A stretch of DNA of 64,000 nt from Mycolicibacterium sp. (GCF_016462545.1 NZ_JAEMTA010000002.1:166324-230323); one strand, 5' to 3'; counted from the first letter of the stretch, positions 16,207 to 26,143 are shown. Translations and numbers: made by a program. The notes: generated by a model from the letters alone, not told the origin.

Positions 16207-19200
16207 ATGCACGTCACCTCGGCGGAGTCGACGGAGCTGTTCACCGGCCCCGCCGATCAGCCACTTCAAGTCGTGCGGGTGTCCTACCGATTCTGTTCGC
16301 ACCCCACTGCCGTGCACGTCGAGGGGCCGGGGCTGCAGACGGTGGGCCACGTCAGCGCGACGCCCCGCGGCCGCAGCGTCGAGGTTCCCGTGCGGGTGGC
16401 CAACCCCGTGGTCGGCGAGCGACGTCGTGCCGAGCTGGTCGTCGGTCGCAGCGTCACCGAGTTCGACTTCACGGTGGCCGAACCCGGCTGGACCATGCAC
16501 ATGGTCAGCCACTTCCACTACGACCCCGTGTGGTGGAACACTCAGGCCGCCTACACCAGCGTCTGGACCGAGGACCCGCCTGGCCGATGCCGGCAGACCA
16601 ATGGCTTCGAACTGGTCAACGCCCACCTCGAAATGGCAAGGCGGGAGCCCGAATACAAGTTCGTCCTCGCCGAGGTCGACTACCTGAAGCCGTACTGGGA
16701 CACCAACCCCGAGGATCGCGACGACCTACGTCGACTGATCGCCGCCGGGCGCGTCGAGGTGATGGGCGGCACCTACAACGAGCCCAACACCAACCTCACC
16801 AGTCCCGAGACGGCGATTCGTAACTTCGTACACGGCATCGGCTTTCAGCGCGACGTGATGGGCGCGAATCCGGCGACCGCGTGGCAGCTCGACGTCTTCG
16901 GCCACGACCCGCAGTTCCCCGGCATGGCCGCCGACGCGGGGCTCACCTCGAGTTCGTGGGCCCGCGGCCCGTTCCACCAGTGGGGCCCGATGGCGGGGGA
17001 CGGCGACCCCGAGCGCATGCAATTCGCCAGCGAGTTCGAGTGGATGGCGCCGTCGGGCCGGGGACTGTTGACGCACTACATGCCCGCCCACTACGCCGCA
17101 GGCTGGTGGATGGACTCCTCGGCGTCGCTCGAGGACGCCGAACATGCCACCTACGAGCTGTTCTCGAAGATGAAGACGGTCGCGCTGACCCGCAACGTGC
17201 TGCTGCCAGTCGGCACCGACTACACGCCGCCGAACAAGTGGGTCACCGAGATTCACCGCGACTGGAATGCGCGCTACACCTGGCCCCGCTTCGTCTGCGC
17301 GCTGCCCAGTGAGTTCTTCGCCGCGGTCCGCACCGAACTCGACGAGCGCGGTGCGGCGCCGTCACCCCAGACCCGTGACATGAACCCGATCTACACGGGC
17401 AAGGACGTGTCCTACATCGACACCAAACAGGCCAACCGCGCGGCCGAGAACGCCGTGCTCGAGGCCGAGCGCTTCGCCGTGTTCGCCGGGTTGCTCACCG
17501 GCGCGACGTACCCGGAAGCCGCGCTCGCCAAGGCGTGGGTGCAGCTGGCCTACGGCGCGCACCACGACGCCATCACCGGCTCGGAGTCCGACCAGGTGTA
17601 CCTCGACCTGCTGACCGGCTGGCGCGACGCGTGGCAGCTCGGGACCGAAGCGCGCGACACCGCGCTGGGTCTTCTGTCGACCGCGGTCGACGCCTCCGTG
17701 GTGGTCTGGAACCCCCTGGCGCACAATCGAACAGACGTCGTCACCATGCACTTCGACGCGCCGTTCGACGGCGCACTCCTCGATCCCGACGGCAACGCCG
17801 TCCCCGTGCTCAGTGACGACGACGGACACTCGATCAGCTGGCTCGCCCGCGACGTGCCGTCGCTGGGCTGGCGGTCCTACTGCGTCGTGCCGGGCGACGC
17901 GGCATCGCGGTGGGAGCCACTACCCGGCGACGGGATCGCCAACGAGCACTACGCGCTCCGCGTCGACAGAGCCCGCGGCGGAGGGGTGTCGTCGTTGATC
18001 GTCGACGGTCGTGAACTGATCGCGGACGGCCGCGTCGGCAACGAGCTCGCCGTCTACGACGAGTACTCGGCGCACCCGAAGGCAGGGGAGGGCCCGTGGC
18101 ACCTGCTGCCGAAGGGTCCGGTGACGACGTCGGCAGGTGCGCGGGCCACCTCGATGCAGCGCTACCGCAGCGCACTGGGGGAGCGCGTCGTCGTCACCGG
18201 CCGCATCCGAAACCTGCTGACCTACCGGCAGACTGTGACGCTGTGGCACGGTGTCGACCGGGTCGACTGCCGCACCACCGTCGACGACTTCACCGGCGCG
18301 GACCGGATGCTGCGGCTGCGCTGGCCGTGCCCCGTGCCGGGCGCCATGCCCGTCAGCGAGGTGGGCGATGCGGTGATCGGCCGCGGCTTCGGCCTGACCC
18401 ACGATCGTGGCTCGACGAAAGCCGTTGACACGGAGAAGTTTCCCTCCACCCTGGACAATCCGGCATACGGGTGGTTCGGGCTGTCGTCGATGGTACGGGT
18501 GCGGTTCTTGGAATCCGGTGGGCAGGAGCGTAGCGACCCGGGTGCGGGCGCCGGTGTCCGGGCGATCTCGGTGGCCGAGGTGGTGTCACCCGGCGGCGAG
18601 GCGGAACCGTTGGTCCGTGACCTGATGGTCGCGCTCGCCCGTGCCGGCGTCACAGCCACCTGCAGCAGTGCCGCCTCAGCACGCTACGGCGACCTCAGCG
18701 TGGACTCGAACCTGCCCGACGTGCGGATCTCCCTCGGCGGACCCGACGTCAACGCCTTCACCGCGGCGGTCCTCGGTGCGGGCGCCAATCCTACTGAGCG
18801 GACGTGGATTCCGGCTCGCCTGCCGCTCAAGGACGTGTGGGCACCCGGGGCGGACCTCCGAGGAGTCCACGACCTGCCGGTACTCGTCATCGGGGGTGTG
18901 CTGGAGGACAGCGTGGCAGCGCTGGTGACCGACCTCGCCGACGCCGAGATCGTCGTCGACCAGGAGGCTCCCGCCGATCTGGAGGACTTCGAACCACGCA
19001 CCATCGCGGTGTTCAACCGCGGCGTGCCGAGTTTCGCGGTCGACGGCGACGGGACCCTGCACACGTCACTGATGAGGTCCTGCACGGGCTGGCCGTCCGG
19101 CACCTGGATCGACCCGCCGCGACGCACGGCACCCGACGGATCGAACTTTCAACTGCAGCACTGGACGCACACCTTCGACTACGCCGTCGCGTGCGGCACC

Positions 19201-20373
19201 GGAGACTGGCGTGACTCCGACATCCCGGCCCGCAGCGCGGAGTTCAACCAGCCGCTGCTCGTGGTCGCCGCGGACCACGACCCGGCGGCCGGTGGACTGC
19301 CGCCGTGGGGCGCACTGCTCGAGGTCGAGCCCGCTCGAGAGGTAGCACTCGGGGCGTTGAAGGTCACCGGCAACCCGATCGCGGGCGGCAGCGGACGGCG
19401 CGTAAGTGCCTCCGACGGGGTAGCACTACGCCTCGTCGAAATACGCGGCAGAACAACCGACGTCACCATCAGCTCGGGTCTGCGTACCGTCTCGAGCCCG
19501 CAGCGACTCGACCTCCTCGAGCAACCGCTCGCCGACCAGTCCGGTGGTCTGACACTGCACGGTTACGAGATCGCCACGTTCGGCGCCCAGCTCAACCTGC
19601 CCCGCGTCCTCGAGGCCGAGGACACCACGCTCGCACCCGATGCCGAACCCGCACAACCGCTCTACGCCAGGTACTGGCTGCACAATCGCGGGCCTGCGCC
19701 ACTCGGCGGTCTGCCCGCGGTCGCGCACCTACATCCGCATCAATTGGCCGTCGACCCCGACGACGCCGTGCAACTGCAACTGACCGCCGTCAGCGACGCC
19801 ACGGACACGGCACTACACGGCAAGGTGCGACTGCTCTGCCCGCCGGGGTGGACGGTCGAGATGGACGAGTTGCCGTTCGTCCTGCCGCCCGGGGACTTCC
19901 TCGAGTCCGTCGTCGACGTGACGATGCCCCCGGGCACCGTGCCAGGCCTCTACCCGATTCGCGCCGAACTGGGCGTGACCGGCAGCGCACTGCCGGCGTC
20001 CTGGCGACAGGTCGTAGAGGACGTGTGCGTGATCTCGGTCGGCGCGACCGACGACAGGGTGCTGCGCCTGATCGGCGAACCCGAGGCGGTCGAGGTCCGG
20101 GCGGGCCGAAGCGCCACGATCGTCGTCACCGTCGGCACCGACGCCTACGCCGACCTCGCCGTCGAGGCACACCTCATCAGTCCATGGGGGACCTGGGAGT
20201 GGATGGGGCCCAACATCATCGGGGCTGATCTGCCCGCCCGCGGCACGGTCGACCTGGAGTTCGACGTCGCGCCTCCCACATGGGTGCAACCCGGCGAGTG
20301 GTGGGCGCTGATCCGGGTGGGCTGCGCCGGTGACCTGGTGTACTCGCCCGCGGTCACGGTGGTGGTCCGATGA
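16207..20373 (+). CDS. Glycoside hydrolase family 38 alpha-mannosidase
   Basis: A 1388-residue retaining alpha-mannosidase, orthologous by position to Rv0648. The catalytic domain begins near residue 98 with MVSHFHYDPVWWN, whose H-x-H-x-D are zinc ligands. The nucleophile region WQLDVFGHDPQFPGM (around 226-240; D about 229) and GGTYNEPNTN are typical of GH38. Central GH38 beta domains follow, and a C-terminal NEW3-like beta domain lies at about 1150-1385. No signal peptide is visible, so it acts in the cytoplasm, likely trimming mannosides from glycan turnover or uptake. It is nine bases after the WYL regulator and overlaps the next gene by ATGA. Confidence 0.93.
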   Translation: MHVTSAESTELFTGPADQPLQVVRVSYRFCSHPTAVHVEGPGLQTVGHVSATPRGRSVEVPVRVANPVVGERRRAELVVGRSVTEFDFTVAEPGWTMHMVSHFHYDPVWWNTQAAYTSVWTEDPPGRCRQTNGFELVNAHLEMARREPEYKFVLAEVDYLKPYWDTNPEDRDDLRRLIAAGRVEVMGGTYNEPNTNLTSPETAIRNFVHGIGFQRDVMGANPATAWQLDVFGHDPQFPGMAADAGLTSSSWARGPFHQWGPMAGDGDPERMQFASEFEWMAPSGRGLLTHYMPAHYAAGWWMDSSASLEDAEHATYELFSKMKTVALTRNVLLPVGTDYTPPNKWVTEIHRDWNARYTWPRFVCALPSEFFAAVRTELDERGAAPSPQTRDMNPIYTGKDVSYIDTKQANRAAENAVLEAERFAVFAGLLTGATYPEAALAKAWVQLAYGAHHDAITGSESDQVYLDLLTGWRDAWQLGTEARDTALGLLSTAVDASVVVWNPLAHNRTDVVTMHFDAPFDGALLDPDGNAVPVLSDDDGHSISWLARDVPSLGWRSYCVVPGDAASRWEPLPGDGIANEHYALRVDRARGGGVSSLIVDGRELIADGRVGNELAVYDEYSAHPKAGEGPWHLLPKGPVTTSAGARATSMQRYRSALGERVVVTGRIRNLLTYRQTVTLWHGVDRVDCRTTVDDFTGADRMLRLRWPCPVPGAMPVSEVGDAVIGRGFGLTHDRGSTKAVDTEKFPSTLDNPAYGWFGLSSMVRVRFLESGGQERSDPGAGAGVRAISVAEVVSPGGEAEPLVRDLMVALARAGVTATCSSAASARYGDLSVDSNLPDVRISLGGPDVNAFTAAVLGAGANPTERTWIPARLPLKDVWAPGADLRGVHDLPVLVIGGVLEDSVAALVTDLADAEIVVDQEAPADLEDFEPRTIAVFNRGVPSFAVDGDGTLHTSLMRSCTGWPSGTWIDPPRRTAPDGSNFQLQHWTHTFDYAVACGTGDWRDSDIPARSAEFNQPLLVVAADHDPAAGGLPPWGALLEVEPAREVALGALKVTGNPIAGGSGRRVSASDGVALRLVEIRGRTTDVTISSGLRTVSSPQRLDLLEQPLADQSGGLTLHGYEIATFGAQLNLPRVLEAEDTTLAPDAEPAQPLYARYWLHNRGPAPLGGLPAVAHLHPHQLAVDPDDAVQLQLTAVSDATDTALHGKVRLLCPPGWTVEMDELPFVLPPGDFLESVVDVTMPPGTVPGLYPIRAELGVTGSALPASWRQVVEDVCVISVGATDDRVLRLIGEPEAVEVRAGRSATIVVTVGTDAYADLAVEAHLISPWGTWEWMGPNIIGADLPARGTVDLEFDVAPPTWVQPGEWWALIRVGCAGDLVYSPAVTVVVR

Positions 20374-20981
20374 CGTCGGTGGTGGCGACGGTCGGCGAGG
20401 CGGTGGTGCTCGTCAGCGAGGTCGACGCCCGTGAGGACCGACTTCGCGCGACGCGACTGGCGAACGCCCTCCCCCAACCGGGGACCAGCGAGGGCCGTCA
20501 GCTGCGGCGGTGGCTCACCCAGGTCCTCGTCACGTCGCGGGTCGTAGCCGCCGAGGCCGAGAGAATGGGCCTCGACGCCGACGGTGCGCCCACCGAAGCC
20601 GATCTCCTTCCGGACGTGGCCGCCCGGCTCGAGATCGGCAGCGTGGCGGCCTCAGCCCTCGAGGACGCGCTGGCGCGGGCGCTGTTCGTGCACGTCACCT
20701 CGGCCGTCGAGATCAGTGCCGACGAGATCAGGGACTACCACTGCCGCAACCCCTTTCGCTTCGGCGGTCGCACGCCCGGAAGCGGTGGCTGGCGCGGTCG
20801 CCCGGTCGAAGCCGTGCTCGACGACGTGCGGTCCGACATCGAGGGCCACCTGCTGGCGGCCGCCCGGCGTCGCGAGTTCCGACGCTGGCTCGACGCCCGG
20901 CGCGCTGAGCTCGTCCACCTGGCGTCAGGGTACGAGCACCCCGGTGACCCCCGCCAGCCCGACAACACCCACCAGCACTGA
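20370..20981 (+). CDS. SurA/parvulin N-terminal-like protein ('FabD2' locus)
   Basis: A 203-residue protein, positionally the Rv0649 gene that is annotated FabD2. The sequence shows no GHSxGE nucleophile elbow or other malonyltransferase motif. Instead, the opening ATVGEAVVLVSEVDAREDRL and later VEISADEIRDYHCRNPFRF resemble the helical N-terminal module of SurA/PrsA-type peptidyl-prolyl isomerases, without the isomerase domain and without a signal peptide. It is translationally coupled to both neighbours: ATGA overlap with GH38 and a one-base overlap with the ROK gene. A chaperone-like role in this sugar operon is inference. Confidence 0.7.
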   Translation: MTSVVATVGEAVVLVSEVDAREDRLRATRLANALPQPGTSEGRQLRRWLTQVLVTSRVVAAEAERMGLDADGAPTEADLLPDVAARLEIGSVAASALEDALARALFVHVTSAVEISADEIRDYHCRNPFRFGGRTPGSGGWRGRPVEAVLDDVRSDIEGHLLAAARRREFRRWLDARRAELVHLASGYEHPGDPRQPDNTHQH

Positions 20982-21889
20982 TGACGTCGACACTGGCGCT
21001 CGACATCGGCGGCACCAAGATCGCCGTCGGCCTCGTCGACCCCGACGGTCAATTGCAGCACCACGCACAGCTGCCGACGCCCCACGGCGACGCCGAGGCC
21101 ATCTGGTCGGTTGCGAGCGGACTGCTGGCCGAGGCGCTGGCTGCTGCCGACGGTGACGTCCGCGGGGTGGGCGTCGCCTCCGCCGGACCCATCGACCTGC
21201 CGAGCGGCACGATCAGCCCGATCAACATCACTGCATGGCAACGCTTTCCGATCGTCGACCGGGTGGCAGCCGCCACCGGACTGCCCGTGCGGCTCGGCGG
21301 CGACGGGCTGTGCATGGCGATGGGGGAACGCTGGCGGGGGGCTGGCCGGGAGGCGCAGTTCATGCTCGGCATGGTGGTGTCGACGGGCATCGGCGGCGGG
21401 CTGGTCCTCGACGGCGCGCCCTACGACGGGCGGACGGGAAACGCCGGCCACGTCGGCCACGTCGTCGTCGACCCCGACGGGTTGCTCTGCACGTGTGGCG
21501 GCCACGGGTGCGTGGAGACGGTGGCGTCGGGCCCGCACCTGGCCCGCTGGGCACGCGAGAACGGTTGGGCCGCAGGGCCGGAGGCCGACGCGAAGGAACT
21601 CGCCGACGCCGCCAATGCCGGTGATGCCCTGGCACTTCGGGCCTTCCGTCGCGGTGCGACGGCGCTGGCCATGATGATCGCCTCGGTCGCCGCGGTCTGC
21701 GACCTCGACCTGGTGGTCGTCGGCGGGGGTGTGGCGAAGTCCGGTGCGCTGCTGTTCGACCCGCTGCGCGAGGCGCTCGGCCACTATGCGGGCCTCGACT
21801 TCATCAAGGATTTGCGCGTGCTGCCCGCCGAACTCGGCGGGGACGCCGGGCTGGTGGGCGCGGCGGCCCTCTTCAACACGTCCCCCTAG
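20981..21889 (+). CDS. ROK-family sugar kinase
   Basis: A 302-residue ROK protein, positional match to Rv0650. The ATP-binding start is LALDIGGTKIAVGLVD. The ROK signature includes GHVVVDPDGLLCTCGGHGCV, in which the C-x-C-x4-C cysteines and the histidine bind zinc. The ending VVVGGGVAKSG is also typical. It has no DNA-binding domain, so it is a kinase rather than a NagC-type repressor; the likely substrate is a hexose such as mannose or glucose released by the neighbouring glycosidases. It overlaps the previous gene by one base and converges on the DUF4032 gene. Confidence 0.92.
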   Translation: MTSTLALDIGGTKIAVGLVDPDGQLQHHAQLPTPHGDAEAIWSVASGLLAEALAAADGDVRGVGVASAGPIDLPSGTISPINITAWQRFPIVDRVAAATGLPVRLGGDGLCMAMGERWRGAGREAQFMLGMVVSTGIGGGLVLDGAPYDGRTGNAGHVGHVVVDPDGLLCTCGGHGCVETVASGPHLARWARENGWAAGPEADAKELADAANAGDALALRAFRRGATALAMMIASVAAVCDLDLVVVGGGVAKSGALLFDPLREALGHYAGLDFIKDLRVLPAELGGDAGLVGAAALFNTSP

Positions 21890-21906
21890 CCGATGTCGTT
21901 GCGCGC

Positions 21907-23151
21907 CTACGGTTCCACGTCGGGGGTCTCCACCACCATCAGCTGCGCCGCCGAATCCGTGGGTACGACCCTGCGCGCCAACGCCATCAGCGCGCGCTCG
22001 GTACCCACGTCCCGACCAGCCCGCTCCGAGAGCAACCAGCGCACCTCCAACAGATCGCAGTACGCCTGAATCGCGGTGCCGGTGTGACCGACTGCCGCGT
22101 GTGCCCGGTGCATGGTCGGCCTGACCAGCTCCATCACCCACAGCTGGGCGGCGGTGCGCTCGTCGACGTCGTGGCCCGCTTCGGTGCAGAGCCGAGCCTG
22201 GTAGGCCTGCAGATCACCGAGCAGATGCGTGGCCTGCCCCTCGCCGACGTCCAGACCGGCAATCTCACGCAGCCGCGTGGCGTGGAAGCGACGGTCACCG
22301 ACGGCGACGTGCAGACGGAGCTGATCGGTGCCCGCGCTGGTCGGTTGCAGCGACACCTCGTCGACGGCGAAGCCCAACTCGTTGAGCTTGCGAATCCTGC
22401 CCTCCACGCGATAGCGGTCGGCGTACCCGAAGATTGGTTCGGCGTGGAGCAGTTCCCACAGCCCCTCATAGCGCGTCCGCAAGCTGAGCGCCTCGCCAAT
22501 CAGCTGGTCGCGCAACGCCGTTGCACCGTCGATGCGAGCCGCGATGTCCATCAGCCCCGCCGCCACGTTCTCGACCGTCACGTCGACGTCGAGTTGGCGC
22601 TGGCCGTCCGACAGTCGTGCGTGCACCTCGCTGGTCTCGGCGTCGACCAGGGACGCCTGCAGGACCTGACCGTCGCGCGTGAACAGCGTGTTGGCCAGTG
22701 AGCAGTCTCCCCAGAAGACGCCCCGCCGGTGCAGTTCGACGAGCAGCGACGCCATCCCGTCGAGCAGCCGGGCGCGTTGCTTGGGAGCATCGGGCGGCAG
22801 CCGCAGGAACAACCGCCGGTACTGCCACGACCCCACCAGGTAGCGGGTCAGGAGAATCGCGGTGTCGAAGGCGGGTTGGCGCACCAGCCCTGCGGGCCGA
22901 ACGGCATCGAGACGCATCTCCTCGAGCCGGCTCAGCACGTCGTACTCCCGCACCGCGATGCGCGGTGGCAGCTCCTTGAGGGCCCACAGCGCACCGTCGC
23001 ACTCGACGAACTTCACCAAGTGCCTGCTGGGCCCGACGGCCATGTCCCGCAACGGAACCTCGGGTACCACCCACTCGGCGAGCGGGCGCTCCCACGGCAG
23101 CGACAGCAACCCGGGAGCGGGGGCGCGGAGCCGCAGTTCCGGTGCGGCCAC
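21907..23151 (-). CDS. DUF4032-domain protein with kinase-like N-terminal fold
   Basis: A 414-residue protein. The N-terminal half is kinase-like: ALWALKELPPRIAVREYDVL (lysine and glutamate of the N-lobe), then GVFWGDCSLANTLF as catalytic loop and ASLVDAETSEV as metal site. The C-terminal half is the DUF4032 region, rich in R/L helices. DUF4032 proteins are widespread in actinobacteria without a known substrate. It lies 15 bp downstream of the sugar importer ATPase gene and is probably cotranscribed, suggesting a link to sugar uptake or storage. Confidence 0.8.
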   Translation of the reverse strand: MAAPELRLRAPAPGLLSLPWERPLAEWVVPEVPLRDMAVGPSRHLVKFVECDGALWALKELPPRIAVREYDVLSRLEEMRLDAVRPAGLVRQPAFDTAILLTRYLVGSWQYRRLFLRLPPDAPKQRARLLDGMASLLVELHRRGVFWGDCSLANTLFTRDGQVLQASLVDAETSEVHARLSDGQRQLDVDVTVENVAAGLMDIAARIDGATALRDQLIGEALSLRTRYEGLWELLHAEPIFGYADRYRVEGRIRKLNELGFAVDEVSLQPTSAGTDQLRLHVAVGDRRFHATRLREIAGLDVGEGQATHLLGDLQAYQARLCTEAGHDVDERTAAQLWVMELVRPTMHRAHAAVGHTGTAIQAYCDLLEVRWLLSERAGRDVGTERALMALARRVVPTDSAAQLMVVETPDVEP

Positions 23152-23166
23152 GTCGGCTGTCCCCGG

Positions 23167-24378
23167 CTAGCCCGCGGCGGAGGCGGCGTGGCGCCCCGAG
23201 GAGTCGCTGGTGTCGCCGACCCGGGTGAGGTTGTCACCCGACGACGGGTCGAACAGATGAATCCGCTCGGCGTCCAGCCACAGCGTGGCCTTGTCGCCGT
23301 TGCGCACCCGGCTCAGTGGGTCGAGTTCGACGCAGAGCTGGGTGCGCATGTGTTCGCTGTCCAGCTCGTTGGCGAGTTCGGCCAGCTGCGAACCGATCTC
23401 GGCGGGCGCCTCGAAGGGCACGAAGGCGTACTGCTCGTTGCCCAGCCATTCCGTGACGTCGATCGTGACGTCGAACGTGACACCGCGGGACTTCTTGCCC
23501 GAGTCCACGAACTCGGCGTCCTCGAAGGCACCTGGCCGGATGCCGGCGATGTAGACCTTGCCGTCCTCTAGCGATGGGCGCCACTCGTCGCGCAGGGGGA
23601 CGGTCGTGAACGGAAGCTCGATCTCGTTGCCAGTGACGCGGGCGGGCACGAAGTTCATCGGAGGCGATCCGATGAAGCCGGCGACGAAGAGGTTCACCGG
23701 CTGGTCGTAGAGTTCGCGCGGGCTGGCAATCTGTTGCAGCACGCCCTTCTTCAGCACGGCCACCCGATCGCCCAGGGTCATCGCCTCGGTCTGGTCGTGC
23801 GTGACGTAGACGGTGGTGACGCCGAGGCGGCGCTGTAGGCGCAGGATCTCCGTGCGCATTTGACCGCGGAGCTTGGCGTCGAGATTGCTCAGTGGCTCGT
23901 CGAACAGGAAGGCGTCGGCTTGCCGAACGATGGCGCGGCCCATCGCGACGCGCTGGCGTTGGCCGCCTGAGAGGTTGGCGGGCTTGCGGTCCAGGTGCTC
24001 ACCCAGTTCCAACGTATCGGCGGCCTCGGTGACCAGCTTGCGGATCTCGTCGTCGGAGTGCTTGCCGGACAGCCGAAGTGGGAACGCGATGTTCTCGAAC
24101 ACCGTCAGGTGTGGGTACAGCGCGTAGTTCTGGAACACCATCGCCAGGTTGCGGTCACGAGGAGCCTTGTCGTTGACCCGGGTGTCGCCAATGATCATGT
24201 CGCCCGAGGTGATGTCCTCCAAACCGACGATCATCCGCAGCAGGGTGGACTTCCCGCAGCCCGATGGGCCCACCAGGATCATGAACTCACCGTCGGCGAT
24301 GTCGATGCTGACGTCGTTGACGGCGGGAAAGCCGTCGCCGTACTTCTTGACGATGTTGCGCATGGAGATTGCAGCCAT
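23167..24378 (-). CDS. Carbohydrate ABC importer ATP-binding protein (MalK/UgpC/SugC type)
   Basis: A 403-residue ATPase. It shows Walker A GPSGCGKS (about 39-46), Q-loop NYALYPHLTV, signature LSGGQRQRVAMGRAIV, Walker B AFLFDEPLSN, D-loop and switch VYVTHDQTEAMTLGD. The long C-terminal OB/TOBE domain (about 240-400) is typical of CUT1 sugar importers. The frame is open far upstream, but ATG 24378 fits family starts and sits 2 bp after the permease stop. With the two permeases and the lipoprotein it forms a complete importer. It resembles the Rv2038c and SugC families; the sugar is not determined. Confidence 0.92.
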   Translation of the reverse strand: MAAISMRNIVKKYGDGFPAVNDVSIDIADGEFMILVGPSGCGKSTLLRMIVGLEDITSGDMIIGDTRVNDKAPRDRNLAMVFQNYALYPHLTVFENIAFPLRLSGKHSDDEIRKLVTEAADTLELGEHLDRKPANLSGGQRQRVAMGRAIVRQADAFLFDEPLSNLDAKLRGQMRTEILRLQRRLGVTTVYVTHDQTEAMTLGDRVAVLKKGVLQQIASPRELYDQPVNLFVAGFIGSPPMNFVPARVTGNEIELPFTTVPLRDEWRPSLEDGKVYIAGIRPGAFEDAEFVDSGKKSRGVTFDVTIDVTEWLGNEQYAFVPFEAPAEIGSQLAELANELDSEHMRTQLCVELDPLSRVRNGDKATLWLDAERIHLFDPSSGDNLTRVGDTSDSSGRHAASAAG

Positions 24379-24380
24379 GG

Positions 24381-25214
24381 TTATCCCTTCACTGCGCCGG
24401 AGGTGAGACCGGCGACGATGCGGCGTTGAAAGACGAGAACGAGGATGACGACCGGGATGGTGACGATCACCGACGCCGCCATGATGTAGGGCACCGGAGA
24501 CTCGAAGTACGAGGCGCCCTGGAAGAACGCCAGCGCGGCGGGCACCGTGCGGGCACTGTCGGTGGACGTCAACGAGATGGCGAACAGAAAGTCGTTCCAG
24601 CAGAAGAAGAACGTCAGGATCGCGGTGGTGAACACGCCGGGAGCCGCCAACGGGACGATCACCTTGCGGAAGGCCTGCCACGCCGTCGCACCGTCGACCT
24701 GCGCGGCGTGCTCCATCTCCCACGGAATCTGCCGGAAGAACGCCGACATCGTCCAGATGGACAGTGGGAGTGCGAAGGTCAGGTAGGGGATGATCAGCCC
24801 GAGCCAGGTGTCATAGATGCCCAACCCGCGCCACATGTCGAACAGCGGGCCCACCAGCGCCGCCTGCGGGAACATCGCGATGCCCAGGGCCAGGGACAAC
24901 AGCACCTTCTTACCCGGAAACTCCAGTCGCGCAATGGCATACGCGGCGAACATCGCGATGACGACGGAGATGAGCGTGGCGATGACCGCGATGCCGATCG
25001 AGTTGATCAGGGCCCTGGTGAACAGCGGGTTGCTGAAGATCTGGGCGAAGTTGTCCAGCGTGAACGAGCTCGGCAGGAACTGCGGGGTACCCGACACGAT
25101 GTCCGACGGCGGCTTGAACGCCAGGCTGATCATCCACAGCAGCGGGAAGAAGCTGTAGACGACGATGACGATGCCGGCGATGGTCCACCGACGGGTGCTC
25201 TTGGCGCTGTTCAC
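24381..25214 (-). CDS. Carbohydrate ABC permease, MalG-type
   Basis: A 277-residue inner-membrane protein with six predicted helices. The cytoplasmic EAA loop AAQVDGATAWQAFRKVIVPL (about 170-190) contacts the ATPase. The N-terminal helix (IVIVVYSFFPLLWMISLAF) and C-terminal basic tail are typical of MalG/CUT1 subunits. Its start overlaps the stop of the MalF-type permease by four bases. Confidence 0.93.
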   Translation of the reverse strand: MNSAKSTRRWTIAGIVIVVYSFFPLLWMISLAFKPPSDIVSGTPQFLPSSFTLDNFAQIFSNPLFTRALINSIGIAVIATLISVVIAMFAAYAIARLEFPGKKVLLSLALGIAMFPQAALVGPLFDMWRGLGIYDTWLGLIIPYLTFALPLSIWTMSAFFRQIPWEMEHAAQVDGATAWQAFRKVIVPLAAPGVFTTAILTFFFCWNDFLFAISLTSTDSARTVPAALAFFQGASYFESPVPYIMAASVIVTIPVVILVLVFQRRIVAGLTSGAVKG

Positions 25215-26143
25215 TGGTCACCCCTGACTTGCGACAGGTCGGTCTTGAAGACCTTGATGAAGATCCACGCGATGGCGACGACGCTGAGGAACAGCAGCAC
25301 CGAGACTGCCGAACCCATACCGAGATTCACCAGCGTGACGTTCTGCCGGTAGGCCAGGAAGGAGATGGTCTCGGTGTTGTTCGCGCCGGCCGTCATCACG
25401 TACGGGTTGTCGAAGATGCGCCAGGCGTCGAGGGTGCGGAACAGCAGCGCAACCATGATGGCCGCCTTCATGTTCGGCAGCGTGATCTTGCGCAGACGCT
25501 GCCATGCCGTCGCCCCGTCGACCTTGGCCGCCTCCTGCATGTCCTCGGGGACCTGCACCAAACCGGCGAGCAGCAGCAGCGAGATGAACGGCGTCGTCTT
25601 CCAGATCTCGGACAGACAGATCACGAAGATCGCCGACCAGCGCCCGCCGAACCAGTCGAAGTCCACGAGGTTGATCCACTGGTTGACGAACCCCGAGTCG
25701 ATCGCGAAGGCGTAGCGCCAGATGAACGCCGACACCACCGTCACGATGCCGTAGGGAATGAGGATGGCGGTGCGCAATGGACCGCGGCCGCGAATGATGC
25801 GCAGCATCACGAAGGCGAACCAGAAGCCGAGGACCAGTTCGACTGCGACGGTGACGATCGTGATCGCCAGCGTGGTCACGAAGTCGTTCCACCACACCGG
25901 GTCGGTCAGGATGACCCCGAAGTTGGTCAGCCCGACGAAGCTCCGTCCGTCCGGATCGGTCAGCCGGAAGTTGTACAGCGACAACACCAGTGCGTAGCCC
26001 AGCGGGTAGGCGGTGACGAGCAGCATCACCACATAGGACGGCAGGGTCAGGTAGAGACCGAGTCGGCGCTCACCGCGGACCCGCGCACTGACGGCCGCCT
26101 TCTCGGGCTTCTTCGGGACCGGAGGACTCTCGACCGTGGTCAC
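25211..26143 (-). CDS. Carbohydrate ABC permease, MalF-type
   Basis: A 310-residue inner-membrane protein with six to seven helices and a short cytoplasmic N-terminus rich in lysine and proline. The EAA loop EAAKVDGATAWQRLRKITLP is present at about 215-235. It forms the translocation pore with the MalG-type partner. Four-base overlaps with genes on both sides show a tightly coupled operon. Confidence 0.93.
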   Translation of the reverse strand: MTTVESPPVPKKPEKAAVSARVRGERRLGLYLTLPSYVVMLLVTAYPLGYALVLSLYNFRLTDPDGRSFVGLTNFGVILTDPVWWNDFVTTLAITIVTVAVELVLGFWFAFVMLRIIRGRGPLRTAILIPYGIVTVVSAFIWRYAFAIDSGFVNQWINLVDFDWFGGRWSAIFVICLSEIWKTTPFISLLLLAGLVQVPEDMQEAAKVDGATAWQRLRKITLPNMKAAIMVALLFRTLDAWRIFDNPYVMTAGANNTETISFLAYRQNVTLVNLGMGSAVSVLLFLSVVAIAWIFIKVFKTDLSQVRGDQ

